From contig NZ_CAJKOX010000006.1 of the NCBI RefSeq assembly GCF_905201705.1, forward strand, positions 1 to 64,000: a stretch of 64,000 bases of DNA. Reading direction: 5' to 3'. Numbering within the stretch: the stretch's first letter is position 1; every line of letters begins with the position of its first letter. The notes beneath the pieces were generated by a model, which ran no database searches, was not told where the DNA came from, and saw nothing but the letters and a program-made list of their open reading frames with translations. The position numbers and the translations under genes were made by a program. Shown here piece by piece: positions 52,987 through 62,090 of the stretch. This stretch comes from an uncultured Marvinbryantia sp. (GTDB lineage Bacteria; Bacillota; Clostridia; Lachnospirales; Lachnospiraceae).

Positions 52987-53049
52987 CTAGTTGTTTTGGA
53001 TATCGCACAAAAACATGCTTTTTACAGGCAGCCTGGAGGAAAATCGGAT

Positions 53050-53697
53050 ATGGATAAACGAATGAGAAAACGAATTTTAATGACCGTTCTCGGCATCTTT
53101 GCGGGCGGCGTCAGCGTCGGCTTTTTTAAGACGGCAGCATTTGGCGTCGATCCCTTTCAGACGCTGATGAGCGGGCTGGATAAGCTGATCCCGATTCATT
53201 TCGGAACGCTCTATGTACTGACAAACGCAGTTCTGCTGCTGTTTGCTTTCTTTGCAGACCGCCACTACATCAATCTTGGCACCTTTATCAATCTGTTTCT
53301 GCTTGGGTATGTGGTGGAATTTTCGCATAATCTGCTGCTTGGATTCTTTCCGGAACCGGCGCTGCCGCTGCGCCTGCTGTTTATGCTGATCGCGATCCTC
53401 ATGCTCTGCATCAGCTCATCCTTTTATTTCACAGCAGACCTCGGCGTTTCCACCTACGATGCGATCGCGCTGGTACTGGCAAACAAATGGCATGTTGCTC
53501 CGTTTAAATACTGCCGGATCGCCACCGACCTTGCCTGTGTCCTTCTCGGCTGCACGCTTTACCTGCTTGCGGGCGGAAAGCTCTCCATGCTTCCCACGAT
53601 TGCCGGGTTCGGCACCATTATCACCGCATTTTTTATGGGGCCGCTCATTGATTACTTCAATATCCATCTTGCAAAACCGTTTCTCGAAAAAAAATAG
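53050..53697 (+). CDS. YczE/YitT-like integral membrane protein
   Basis: A 215-residue protein with five to six hydrophobic segments, similar to YczE (DUF6198/YitT-like). The repeated pattern GVDPFQTLMSGL and GVSTYDAIALVLA suggests two homologous halves, as expected for this family. No biochemical role is established. The ATG at 53050 follows GGAGG by 10 bases; an ATG 54 bases upstream lies near the promoter start and lacks a site. Confidence 0.85.
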   Translation: MDKRMRKRILMTVLGIFAGGVSVGFFKTAAFGVDPFQTLMSGLDKLIPIHFGTLYVLTNAVLLLFAFFADRHYINLGTFINLFLLGYVVEFSHNLLLGFFPEPALPLRLLFMLIAILMLCISSSFYFTADLGVSTYDAIALVLANKWHVAPFKYCRIATDLACVLLGCTLYLLAGGKLSMLPTIAGFGTIITAFFMGPLIDYFNIHLAKPFLEKK

Positions 53698-53702
53698 TTT
53701 TA

Positions 53703-53740
53703 AAAAACGCATCCGGAGCTGTTGTTCCAGATGCGTTTTT
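53703..53740. terminator. bidirectional terminator between YczE-like gene and nagA
   Basis: AAAACGCATCcGGA and TCCaGATGCGTTTT form a strong stem with U-runs in both directions. It serves the plus-strand YczE-like gene and the converging nagB-nagA unit. Confidence 0.9.
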
Positions 53741-53790
53741 ATCATAAATTAAATTTTAGCTTACAAAAAGTCTTTTCCGGCAAATACGCT

Positions 53791-54924
53791 TTAATTCACC
53801 GCTTTGCCTCTGCAGATCACCTTCACAAGGTTCAGCTCTTTATCAAGCAATACAGCATCCGCCGATTTGCCCGCGGTGATGCTTCCGCATTCCCCGTAAA
53901 ATCCCAGCGCCTTCGCCGGTGTAGCCGTACATGCCCTTACCGCGTCTGCAAGCGGAATGTTCATCTCTTTTACAGCAGCGCGCAGGCAGTCCAGCAGATT
54001 CGACGCGGAGCCGGCGATCGTGCCGTCCTTTAAGGTCGCAAGTCTTCCGACTACCTTTACCGGCTGTCCGCCAAGCGCATAGTCTCCATTTTCCATGCCG
54101 GTCGCCATCATACTGTCGCTGATCATGCAGATGCGGTCTGCGCCGAACATTGCAAACGCCGCGCGCACCATGGACGGATGCACATGGATGCCGTCGCAGA
54201 TCAGCTCCACAGAAACCTCCTTCGCATCGAAGGCTGCGCCGATCACACCGGGAGCGCGGTGTGTAAACGGCGGCATCGCGTTAAACAGATGCGTCACATG
54301 GTCTGCGCCGGCCGCAAACGCTGCCGCTGCCGTGTCGTAATCCGCCGTGGTATGCGCAACTGAAGCGTGCGTCTGCTTTGTCACTTCTTTAATAAAAGCG
54401 AAATCGGTATCCTCCTCCGGAGCAACCGCCACCTGCCGGATCAGCCCGCCGGAGAGCTTCTGCATCTTCTCAAAGAAACGCATATCCGGGCGATGGATAT
54501 AGCTGCCGTTCTGCGCACCCTTCTTTGCAGAGGAAACAAACGGGCCCTCCATTGTAATGCCGCGGATCTTGCTTCCGCGATTATTCTCATATTTTCCTGC
54601 GTTTTCAAAAATCTTGGCGAGCTGTCCCTCCGAGAGCGTCATCGTCGCCGGGGAAACCGAGGTGACGCCGTGCTCCATCTCATACTGCATGATGGCGTCG
54701 AACGCCTCTATCGTCCCGTCGCAGAAATCATAACCCGCACATCCGTGAAAATGGATATCCACCAGCCCCGGAATGACATACAGCCCTTCCGCGTCGATCA
54801 CCTGCTCCGCACCGTTTTCCGGAAGCTTGGGCGCAATCTGACGGAAGCTTTCCGCATTGATTTCTATATCCGCTTTCGAAAAGGAGCCGTCCTCCCCATA
54901 TACCAAACCATTTTTAATGATCAT
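53791..54924 (-). CDS. nagA: N-acetylglucosamine-6-phosphate deacetylase
   Basis: NagA removes acetate from GlcNAc-6-phosphate. It is 377 residues, amidohydrolase fold. VDIHFHGCAGYDF is the metal-binding HxH region, TMEGPFVS holds the metal-binding Glu, THLFNAMPPFTHRAPG and LICDGIHVHP are conserved, and MISDSMMATG has the catalytic Asp. It follows nagB by 36 bases. Confidence 0.95.
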   Translation of the reverse strand: MIIKNGLVYGEDGSFSKADIEINAESFRQIAPKLPENGAEQVIDAEGLYVIPGLVDIHFHGCAGYDFCDGTIEAFDAIMQYEMEHGVTSVSPATMTLSEGQLAKIFENAGKYENNRGSKIRGITMEGPFVSSAKKGAQNGSYIHRPDMRFFEKMQKLSGGLIRQVAVAPEEDTDFAFIKEVTKQTHASVAHTTADYDTAAAAFAAGADHVTHLFNAMPPFTHRAPGVIGAAFDAKEVSVELICDGIHVHPSMVRAAFAMFGADRICMISDSMMATGMENGDYALGGQPVKVVGRLATLKDGTIAGSASNLLDCLRAAVKEMNIPLADAVRACTATPAKALGFYGECGSITAGKSADAVLLDKELNLVKVICRGKAVN

Positions 54925-54960
54925 CGTCGTTCATCCTCCCATCCGGCTGCCGCCTGTCCT

Positions 54961-55698
54961 TCAGATACGGTCTGCAATTTTTGCAAATGCCGCCTCATCT
55001 CCCACAACCGTCACCTCCGGGTGAAGCTGGAGAATGGAAGCCGGAACCTGCGGCGTAATCGGTCCGAAAAACGCTTTTTCCACAATGTCCGCCTTGTCCG
55101 TACCGCTCACAACCACCAGGATCTTTTTCGCAGACATAATCGTCTGGATTCCCATGGTGTACGCCTGCGTCGGCACCTCATCGCGGGAAGCGAAAAATCT
55201 GGAATTTGCGTCGATCGTGGACTGTGCAAGATTTACGCAGTGTGTCCCCTTTGCAAAAACATCGTCCGGCTCGTTAAAACCAATGTGTCCGTTATGTCCC
55301 ATGCCGAGAAGCTGCAGATCCACGCCGCCGGTGCTTTTCACCGTCTCATCGTACTGACGGCACGCCTCGTCCGCATCAGCGATTGTTCCGTCCGGCACAT
55401 GGGTATTGGCCGGGTCTATATTTACATGTGAAAAAAGATGGTCGTTCATAAAATAATAGTAACTCTGTGGGTTATCGTGCTGCAGTCCTCTGTATTCATC
55501 AAGATTCACGCTGGTAACGCCGGAGAAATCCAGATCTCCCTTTCTGTACCACTCCACCAGGCACTTATATGCCCCAACCGGCGTGGAACCGGTGGCAAGT
55601 CCAAGCACGCACTCCGGTTTGTAAATCACCTGCGCACTGATAACATTTGCCGCTTTCCGGCTCATGTCGTCGTAGTCTCTCGCTTTCACAAATCTCAT
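54961..55698 (-). CDS. nagB: glucosamine-6-phosphate deaminase
   Basis: NagB converts glucosamine 6-phosphate to fructose 6-phosphate and ammonia. It is 245 residues. LGLATGSTPVGAYKCL binds phosphate, SVNLDEYRGL has the catalytic Asp, and GMGHNGHIGFNEP is the family signature. The ATG at 55698 follows AAGGAGG by 9 bases; upstream in-frame ATGs lack a site. Confidence 0.95.
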   Translation of the reverse strand: MRFVKARDYDDMSRKAANVISAQVIYKPECVLGLATGSTPVGAYKCLVEWYRKGDLDFSGVTSVNLDEYRGLQHDNPQSYYYFMNDHLFSHVNIDPANTHVPDGTIADADEACRQYDETVKSTGGVDLQLLGMGHNGHIGFNEPDDVFAKGTHCVNLAQSTIDANSRFFASRDEVPTQAYTMGIQTIMSAKKILVVVSGTDKADIVEKAFFGPITPQVPASILQLHPEVTVVGDEAAFAKIADRI

Positions 55699-55775
55699 AA
55701 TCCTTATCCTCCTTAAAATATTTATAATTTCTGAGGCAAAAAGCACCTCATAAAGCCCACATTTTCCGCATTCCT

Positions 55776-57623
55776 TTATTCAAAAAATCCCGTAAGACGG
55801 TTTTTGCTGTCCGCAAGATGGTTGTACATCAGCATACGATATCCATCAAGCAGCGAAGAAACCAGCGCTTCGCCGTCATCATAGCGATGCCGCACGCCGT
55901 CCTCCGTCATGATCATATTCGCTGTGATGACCGGTATCTCCGTCTGCAGCTCTTTTAAATACTCCTGATAGCCAGTCAGCGGAACGCCCGCCTTCTCAAG
56001 CAGCTCTCCGCCCAGATAGTTGAGGCTTACATCTCCACCTGCCGTATTTTCACCGAGGTCGAAATTTGCCCACATAATATAGGGGACAATATAATTGTCA
56101 AAATACACCTCATCCGAACCTTCGCGCTCCAGCCCGAGCAGACGCAGGATCGTATTCGTTATATAGTCGGACGGCTGATGGTCCCCAAACATGAGAATGA
56201 TCGTGTCCTCCTCCTGCTCCGCAAAATAATTTACCAGCATCTCAAACGCGCGGTCGCTCTCCAGCATCAGCGTGAGATATTTCTCCGCCGCGCGCACACT
56301 GGTCGTCTTATTTTCCAGGTCGGTCAGATGAACAGATTCCTCAAAGCCCTCCACGTCCCTGCTGTAGCCGCCGTGATTCTGCATGGTGACTTCAAAGACA
56401 AACATCCGATCCGTATCCTGCTTTTCCTCATACAGCTCAATAATTTTCGTAAACGCCGAGCTGTCGCTCACATAATTGCGGATCAGCAGCGGATTAGAAA
56501 AATCATCCTTAAACAGCATATTATCAAAGCCAAGCCGCGGATAGACATCGTCCCTGTCCCAGCCGGAGGCGTAATAGGGATGGATCGCCGTTGTCTGATA
56601 GCCGAGTCCGCCGAGGTAGCTTGCCAGCGACGGCATAGTACTCTTTAAATACTGCTGATACGGCACGCTGCCCGCCGGAAGAAATGCCATCGAGTCCCCG
56701 GTAAGAAATTCATATTCTGAATTTGCCGTATTGCCGCCCTTCACAGAAACATAGCAGTTTCCCTTAATTACATTGTCCTTCAGCGAGTGAATAAAGGGCA
56801 TATAATCATAATCGGTGTCAAAATCGCCGAATACGGACAGGTCGGAAAACGCCTCGTTCATAATGACGATCACATTCGGGAGTGTATCCAGATCCTTCTC
56901 CACCGCTTCCTCTTCGCTTTTCTCACTATCGGACGCCGCCGCAGCCCCGCCGTAAGGCTCTGCGATCTCTTCCGCTATCTGCGGCGTGTAGCCCTCGGGC
57001 TTTTGCACCTTCATATATTTCAGATTTCCAAGGAAGCCTACCGTCAGCCCGTTGTTCCGGTAAAGCACATTCGGCGTAAACAGCGTGGTGTCAAGCTCAA
57101 ACAGAGAAACGGCTGTATCTGTCCCAATCCCCTGCACCCATACAACCAGCGCAACGATAAGCGCCGCAGCCCCTGTCAGACGCACAGCAGGCTTTTTTAC
57201 TGAAACTGACGTCCGGCTTCCAAGAAAAGATATCAGCAGAAAACCGAGCACCACCAGCACCAGCCTGCCAGTAATAGTATATTCGTAATTTCCCGCCACA
57301 GACGCCGCCGTAGAAAGCGAGTAAAGATCCCACGGGACGATCGGTGACGACCGGAAATCCACTACAAAGTAGTTGATAAGTCCAAACAGCATCGGAATCA
57401 GGGGAGCCACCGCATAGCCGATCGCCGTGCTGCCAAAGACAAAGCTGCAGATGCCGAACAACAGATAATAAAACAACAAATTTAACAAAAAGATGGGCAC
57501 TGTCAGATCCTACGGCACATGCGTGTAGAATTCCAGACAGCACAGCGTCAGAGCGGGCAGCAGCACCAGAAGCAGCGCATTTGCCCACCCCACTTTTATT
57601 TTAAATCCAAGTATCTTCTTCAT
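55776..57623 (-). pseudogene. LTA-synthase-type membrane sulfatase with an in-frame TAG near the 5' end
   Basis: The frame from ATG at 57623 runs 37 codons (MKKILGFKIKVGWANALL...), meets TAG at 57510-57512, then continues in the same frame for 578 codons to the stop at 55776. The downstream part is complete: several membrane segments, then an alkaline-phosphatase-superfamily domain with NVIVIMNEAFSDLS, the nucleophile Thr in KGGNTANSEYEF and the metal motif FGDHQPS. Translation could restart at GTG 57500 (AGGA 7 bases upstream), losing only the first membrane helix. Members polymerise glycerol phosphate or modify the wall. It lies 30 bases after the rhomboid-like gene. Either a nonsense mutation, a restart, or a sequence error. 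Confidence 0.8.
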
Positions 57624-57652
57624 CTCATGCCTCACACAAAACTTTTCTCGCT

Positions 57653-58507
57653 CTATGAATGATGGACATGCTCATGCGAAAACAGATGATCCTGGCAATA
57701 TTCATAGTTTCCGTCGCACTTCGAACAGAAACGGAATTCCAGATCGTCGCCGTCAAGCTCCGTCCTTCCGCACACCGCACATTTGTGGCGTGTGACCTGT
57801 CCGTTTTTCACTCTTGTAGGAGCCGTCGCCTTCTTAAAGTCATAGCGGCGCTTCTGCTCCTTCGGCGAGTAGCGCTTCAGATTGCGCGTGCCAAGGAAAA
57901 ACAGGATAAAGTTCAGCAGCGACGCGATAATCACTACTCTGCCGGCCCAGCCGCTCTGGATAAAGTTGATCACGATAAAGAACCCGTAGATCAGCCCCAG
58001 CCACTTCATCTTGATAGGAATAAAGAAATACAGCAGCACCTGGGCGTCCGGGTAGGTGGCGGTAAACGCAAGCAAAATAGACATACTGATATAGTATGTG
58101 CTGAACGTGCCTCCGAAAACCGGAATGATCGAGGACGGATAGCTCACGCGCAGGATACCGTAAAGGATAAATGCGCCGATCACTGTAAAGATAATCCCGG
58201 AGAAAATGTAAAGGTTATAGCGAAAAGCTCCCCAGGTCTTCTCCAGCGTATTTCCTACCGAGTAGTAGAAATACAGCATGATGATCGTGAAAATATCAAG
58301 GCTTCCGGGCGGAACCAGAATCCATGATACCAGTCTCCAGATCTGCCCGCGCAGGATATAGGCAGGCTCAAGCGTCAGCCAGTTAAAAATACTCGGACTG
58401 AGCAATTCCATCAGATACCCCGCCGCATAGAGGGCAATGATGTAAGCTGACAGATTGTGAACAGCATATCTGCCAAATTTTCGTTCCATTTTTGTAATCC
58501 ACTTCAT
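57653..58507 (-). CDS. rhomboid-like membrane protein with C-terminal zinc ribbon
   Basis: A 284-residue protein with about six membrane segments of rhomboid/Der1 type (LRGQIWRLVSWILVPPG is the L1-loop region). The catalytic GxSG serine and the TM6 histidine are not found; the matching segment reads GGTFSTYYISMSILLAF. Residues about 220-284 are cytosolic and carry a likely zinc-binding domain (HKCAVCGRTE, FCSKCDGNYEYCQDH). It is probably a pseudoprotease that binds membrane clients. The ATG at 58507 follows AAAAGGTG. Confidence 0.85.
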   Translation of the reverse strand: MKWITKMERKFGRYAVHNLSAYIIALYAAGYLMELLSPSIFNWLTLEPAYILRGQIWRLVSWILVPPGSLDIFTIIMLYFYYSVGNTLEKTWGAFRYNLYIFSGIIFTVIGAFILYGILRVSYPSSIIPVFGGTFSTYYISMSILLAFTATYPDAQVLLYFFIPIKMKWLGLIYGFFIVINFIQSGWAGRVVIIASLLNFILFFLGTRNLKRYSPKEQKRRYDFKKATAPTRVKNGQVTRHKCAVCGRTELDGDDLEFRFCSKCDGNYEYCQDHLFSHEHVHHS

Positions 58508-58588
58508 ATTTTCACACCTTTTCCATGTTGTCATCTATCTCATTTAGTATAGGATTATCCGCAAAATTTGTCAATCTAACCAAACGAC

Positions 58589-58617
58589 TTTACAATCTTT
58601 TCATAATTGGATATACT
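58589..58617 (+). promoter_or_regulatory. promoter of aroC
   Basis: TTTACA (58589-58594) and TATACT (58612-58617), 17-base spacing, 32 bases before aroC. Confidence 0.75.
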
Positions 58618-58649
58618 GTTACTAATCTTTTTTTCAGGAGGCATAACCA

Positions 58650-59753
58650 ATGGCAGGTTCTACATACGGCAAATTATTTCAGATCAGCACCTGGGGCGAA
58701 TCACATGGCAAAGCGCTCGGCGTCGTCGTGGACGGCTGCCCGGCAGGTCTTGCACTTGAGGAGAGCGATATTCAGCGCTTTTTAGACCGCAGAAAGCCGG
58801 GACAGAATGCGTTTACCACTCCGCGCAAAGAGGATGATGCAGTTGAGATCCTCTCCGGCGTCTTTGAGGGCAGAACGACCGGATGCCCGATCTCCATGCT
58901 TGTCTATAACAAAACGCAGCGCTCCGCGGACTACAGCGAAATTGCAAACTACTACCGTCCCGGACACGCAGACTACACCTTCGACGCAAAATATGGCTTC
59001 CGCGATTACCGCGGCGGCGGACGCTCCTCCGGGCGTGAGACGATCGGCAGAGTGGCGGCAGGCGCCGTCGCCTGCAAAATCCTTGCGTCCCTCGGCATTT
59101 CCTTTACATCCTACGTGCGCTCGATCGGTCCCGTCGAGATTGATCCGCAGCGCTTCGATGAGACGGAGATCGCCAGAAATCCCTTCAATATGCCGGACGC
59201 AGAAGCCGCAGAGCGCGCGGCTGCGTATCTTTCCGGCTGCAAAGCAGAGGGAGATTCCTCCGGCGGCGTTGTCGAGTGCATCATCCATCAGCTTCCGGTC
59301 GGACTTGGCGATCCGGTATTTGAAAAGCTGAGTGCCAACCTTGCAAAAGCGATGTGCTCCATGGGCGCCGTCAAATTCTTTGAGATCGGCGACGGGATCG
59401 CTGCTTCCAGGGCGCGCGGCAGCGAAAATAACGACAGCTTCACCGCAGCGGAAAACGGCGTGATCCGCAAGTGCACCAACCACAGCGGCGGAACGCTCGG
59501 CGGCATCAGCGACGGCAGCGACCTGCTGCTGCGCATTGGCTTTAAGCCCACCCCGTCCATCTCCGTCCCGCAGCAGACCGTATCACGAAACGGCGAACCG
59601 CTTACCGTCCGCGTAAAGGGACGTCACGACCCGCTGATCGCAGCCCGCGCCGTCGTCGTCGCGGAATCCATGGCGGCGATCACGATCGTGGACGCGCTCT
59701 TCGCAAATATGTATGCAAGAATGGACGGCATCCTGGATTTTTACCGGAAGTAA
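58650..59753 (+). CDS. aroC: chorismate synthase
   Basis: AroC makes chorismate from EPSP with reduced FMN. It is 367 residues. The signatures GESHGKALGVVVDGCPAG (N-terminal), RDYRGGGRSSGRETIGRVA and SGGTLGGISDGSDL are intact. AGGAGG precedes the ATG. It is transcribed alone, with no other shikimate gene next to it, and ends at a strong terminator. Confidence 0.97.
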   Translation: MAGSTYGKLFQISTWGESHGKALGVVVDGCPAGLALEESDIQRFLDRRKPGQNAFTTPRKEDDAVEILSGVFEGRTTGCPISMLVYNKTQRSADYSEIANYYRPGHADYTFDAKYGFRDYRGGGRSSGRETIGRVAAGAVACKILASLGISFTSYVRSIGPVEIDPQRFDETEIARNPFNMPDAEAAERAAAYLSGCKAEGDSSGGVVECIIHQLPVGLGDPVFEKLSANLAKAMCSMGAVKFFEIGDGIAASRARGSENNDSFTAAENGVIRKCTNHSGGTLGGISDGSDLLLRIGFKPTPSISVPQQTVSRNGEPLTVRVKGRHDPLIAARAVVVAESMAAITIVDALFANMYARMDGILDFYRK

Positions 59754-59802
59754 CCGCTTTCAGAGAGAATCCTGTTCAGAAATAACATCCCCGGGTGCAA
59801 AT

Positions 59803-59836
59803 TACCGCCGGCATGGTACCGGCGGTACACTTTTTT
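59803..59836 (+). terminator. terminator after aroC
   Basis: TACCGCCGG / CCGGCGGTA, 9-bp perfect stem, followed within 3 bases by six T on the plus strand. Confidence 0.9.
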
Positions 59837-59844
59837 GTTCTTTT

Positions 59845-60936
59845 TTATGCGTTTTCCTGCTGCGCCGTCTCATCCTCCGGCTCTCCCACCTTAGAAATCA
59901 GAATACAGTTCGGCGTATCGATCTTGATCGGTCTTCCCTTCATCACAAGCAGTCCTCTCTCATAATCGATTGTGAAGAAACGTATCTCGTTCGACTCATG
60001 ATTGAGCGTCACCAGCGTCTTTTCATCCGGAAATACGTCGATGTCCTTCGGATATTTCCCGCTGATCGGCAGCGAGAGCACCTTCGTGAGCATACCGTTT
60101 TCGGGATCGATCGAAAAAATAGAAACACTGTTGTCCCCGGCCGATGAGGTGTACAGATATTTTCCGCTCGGCGCAATGCGCAGACCGGAGCAGGCGCACC
60201 GCAGCTCCTTTTTATCCATACGGGAATCCTCCTTCTGAAGCAGCTCGAATTTGGGGATTTTCCCGCTTCCGTCGTAGGAGTACACCAGTATCTCATTGCT
60301 CAGCTCGCAGTTTACATAGGCAAATCTGCCGTCCTTGCTGAAACGGATGAGACGCGGACCGGATTCCAGCTCGCAGCGCACTACATCCAGCAGCTTTAAT
60401 TTGCCGCTGGTTGGGTTTACCTTATAAATATTAATGTGGTCGATGCCGCAGTCCACTACACAGAGGAATTTCTGATCCGGCGTCGGCATGACGCAGCTGA
60501 TATGTGGACGGAAGTTGCGCTCCGCTACGCTGAAAAGCCCTTTGTGGAAGATACCGTCCATCACGCTGCCCAGACGGCCGTCCCGGTGTGTGTGGACAAC
60601 CGTCACCTTGCCGTCGTGATAACCCGCCACAAACAGGAATTTGCCGCGATGGTCCGTCGAGAGGAAGCATCCTCTCATGCCGTCGATGCCGACCTTGTTG
60701 ATCGGCGTGAGATCACCCGTTTCGGGATCTATCTTTAATACCTCCACGCCCTCATCCGCGATGGAGTATAAATATTTTCCGTTATCTGATTTGGTGAGAT
60801 GCGATGCATTGTTCACCGGAACGACATCGCGCTCCGTCATGTAACCGTTTTCTACATCCAGATCGTATACATGAACGCCCACACTGCTGCCATGCGTGTA
60901 GGTTCCGACATACGCCACATATTTTTCTTTGTCCAT
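59845..60936 (-). CDS. lactonase-family beta-propeller protein
   Basis: A 363-residue protein of the YbhE/6-phosphogluconolactonase-like family with seven repeated propeller blades (VGTYTHGSS, HLTKSDNGKYLYSIADEG, RFSKDGRFAYVNCE). It has no signal peptide. Members hydrolyse 6-phosphogluconolactone, but the assignment is only to the family. The ATG at 60936 follows AAAGGACGGGCGG. Confidence 0.85.
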   Translation of the reverse strand: MDKEKYVAYVGTYTHGSSVGVHVYDLDVENGYMTERDVVPVNNASHLTKSDNGKYLYSIADEGVEVLKIDPETGDLTPINKVGIDGMRGCFLSTDHRGKFLFVAGYHDGKVTVVHTHRDGRLGSVMDGIFHKGLFSVAERNFRPHISCVMPTPDQKFLCVVDCGIDHINIYKVNPTSGKLKLLDVVRCELESGPRLIRFSKDGRFAYVNCELSNEILVYSYDGSGKIPKFELLQKEDSRMDKKELRCACSGLRIAPSGKYLYTSSAGDNSVSIFSIDPENGMLTKVLSLPISGKYPKDIDVFPDEKTLVTLNHESNEIRFFTIDYERGLLVMKGRPIKIDTPNCILISKVGEPEDETAQQENA

Positions 60937-60994
60937 AAACCGCCCGTCCTTTCCGCCGCTTCGCGCGGCTTCCTTTGATAAATATAACATATTT

Positions 60995-61879
60995 TTATCT
61001 GTTTGTTAAGAAGATTCTGCAAAATCTGCCGATATTCAGAAGCCCCCAGCCCTGCCTGCTGTGCGGCCGTCCGAGATCATCTGTGGTTTCCATCAGCCGC
61101 ATTTTTACCTCCACATTTGTCAGCCATGGCTCCTGCGATAAAAGCAGCGCCGCCGCCCCGGAAACCATCGGCGTCGCCATGGAGGTGCCGCTTTTTCTGC
61201 AATACGCCTGCCCTCTCTGCCACAGGGCAGAGCAGGAGACGATGCCGGAGCCGGGAGCTACCACATCCGGCTTGCAGACGCAGTTTTTTGTCGGCCCTCT
61301 GCCGGAATATACCGGCGCGGAATCATCCGAGGAGCCAACCGTGATCACCTTGCGGCTGTTGCCGGGCGCTGTGATGGTCTGCGGCATCGGTCCCATATTT
61401 CCGGCGGCTACCACGACCACCAGCCCGGCGTCCCACGCCTCCTCCACCGCCTGCACCAGAAGCGCGTCCCTGCTGTCGCCCTCCTTTACCGTGCCGACAG
61501 AAATATTCATTACCCGGATACCGTACTCTTCCCGATGCCGAATCACCCAGCGGATGCCATTTATGACATCACTCCGCCTGCCGTTTCCGTTCCGGTCCAG
61601 CACCTTCAGACTCACGATCCTCGTCTCCGGCGCGATGCCCCGGTAATTTTTTGACAGCGCGCCATTTCCCGCGAGGATCCCGGTCACATGTGTTCCATGT
61701 CCGTAGTCGTCATACGGCGATGTGCGTCCGCCAATAAAGTCCCGGAAACAGACCAGGCGGTCGGCAAAATCCGGGTGACGCGCCGCGCCGGTATCCAGCA
61801 CCGCCGCCGTGATTCCCCGTCCGGTGATCCCCCGCACCCACGCTTCCTCCGCATGAATGATCTTTCTCGCTCTGTTCAT
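60995..61879 (-). CDS. S8 (subtilisin) family serine peptidase
   Basis: A 294-residue subtilisin-like protease with the full triad: AVLDTGAARHPDF (Asp), GHGTHVTGILAG (His) and SGTSMATPMVSGAAAL (Ser); the oxyanion Asn is in VVVAAGNMGPMP. No signal peptide or propeptide is visible, so it is probably intracellular, like the Bacillus Isp proteases. The ATG at 61879 follows CAGGAGG. It is divergent from the Csp-like gene. Confidence 0.93.
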   Translation of the reverse strand: MNRARKIIHAEEAWVRGITGRGITAAVLDTGAARHPDFADRLVCFRDFIGGRTSPYDDYGHGTHVTGILAGNGALSKNYRGIAPETRIVSLKVLDRNGNGRRSDVINGIRWVIRHREEYGIRVMNISVGTVKEGDSRDALLVQAVEEAWDAGLVVVVAAGNMGPMPQTITAPGNSRKVITVGSSDDSAPVYSGRGPTKNCVCKPDVVAPGSGIVSCSALWQRGQAYCRKSGTSMATPMVSGAAALLLSQEPWLTNVEVKMRLMETTDDLGRPHSRQGWGLLNIGRFCRIFLTNR

Positions 61880-62090
61880 GGAATCCTCCTGCCCGCATAG
61901 TTCATCGTTTCTTTTCCAATGCTCCCTTAAACGCATGCTGCCGTCTGTGGGAGCTATAAATTACTATATGAAGCAGGGAAACGATTGTTTCTGCCCGGGA
62001 CAGCCGTTACTGTTCAAAAAATGCTGTCACCAAATCCGCGCGTGGACGTATAGATTATTATATAGAAAGCAAATATGAAGGAGACAACCT

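Noticed and set aside
57510..57512. TAG read as pyrrolysine or as a recoded codon
   Set aside because: No pyl gene is in the window, other genes here stop normally, and a one-base nonsense change or restart explains the data more simply.
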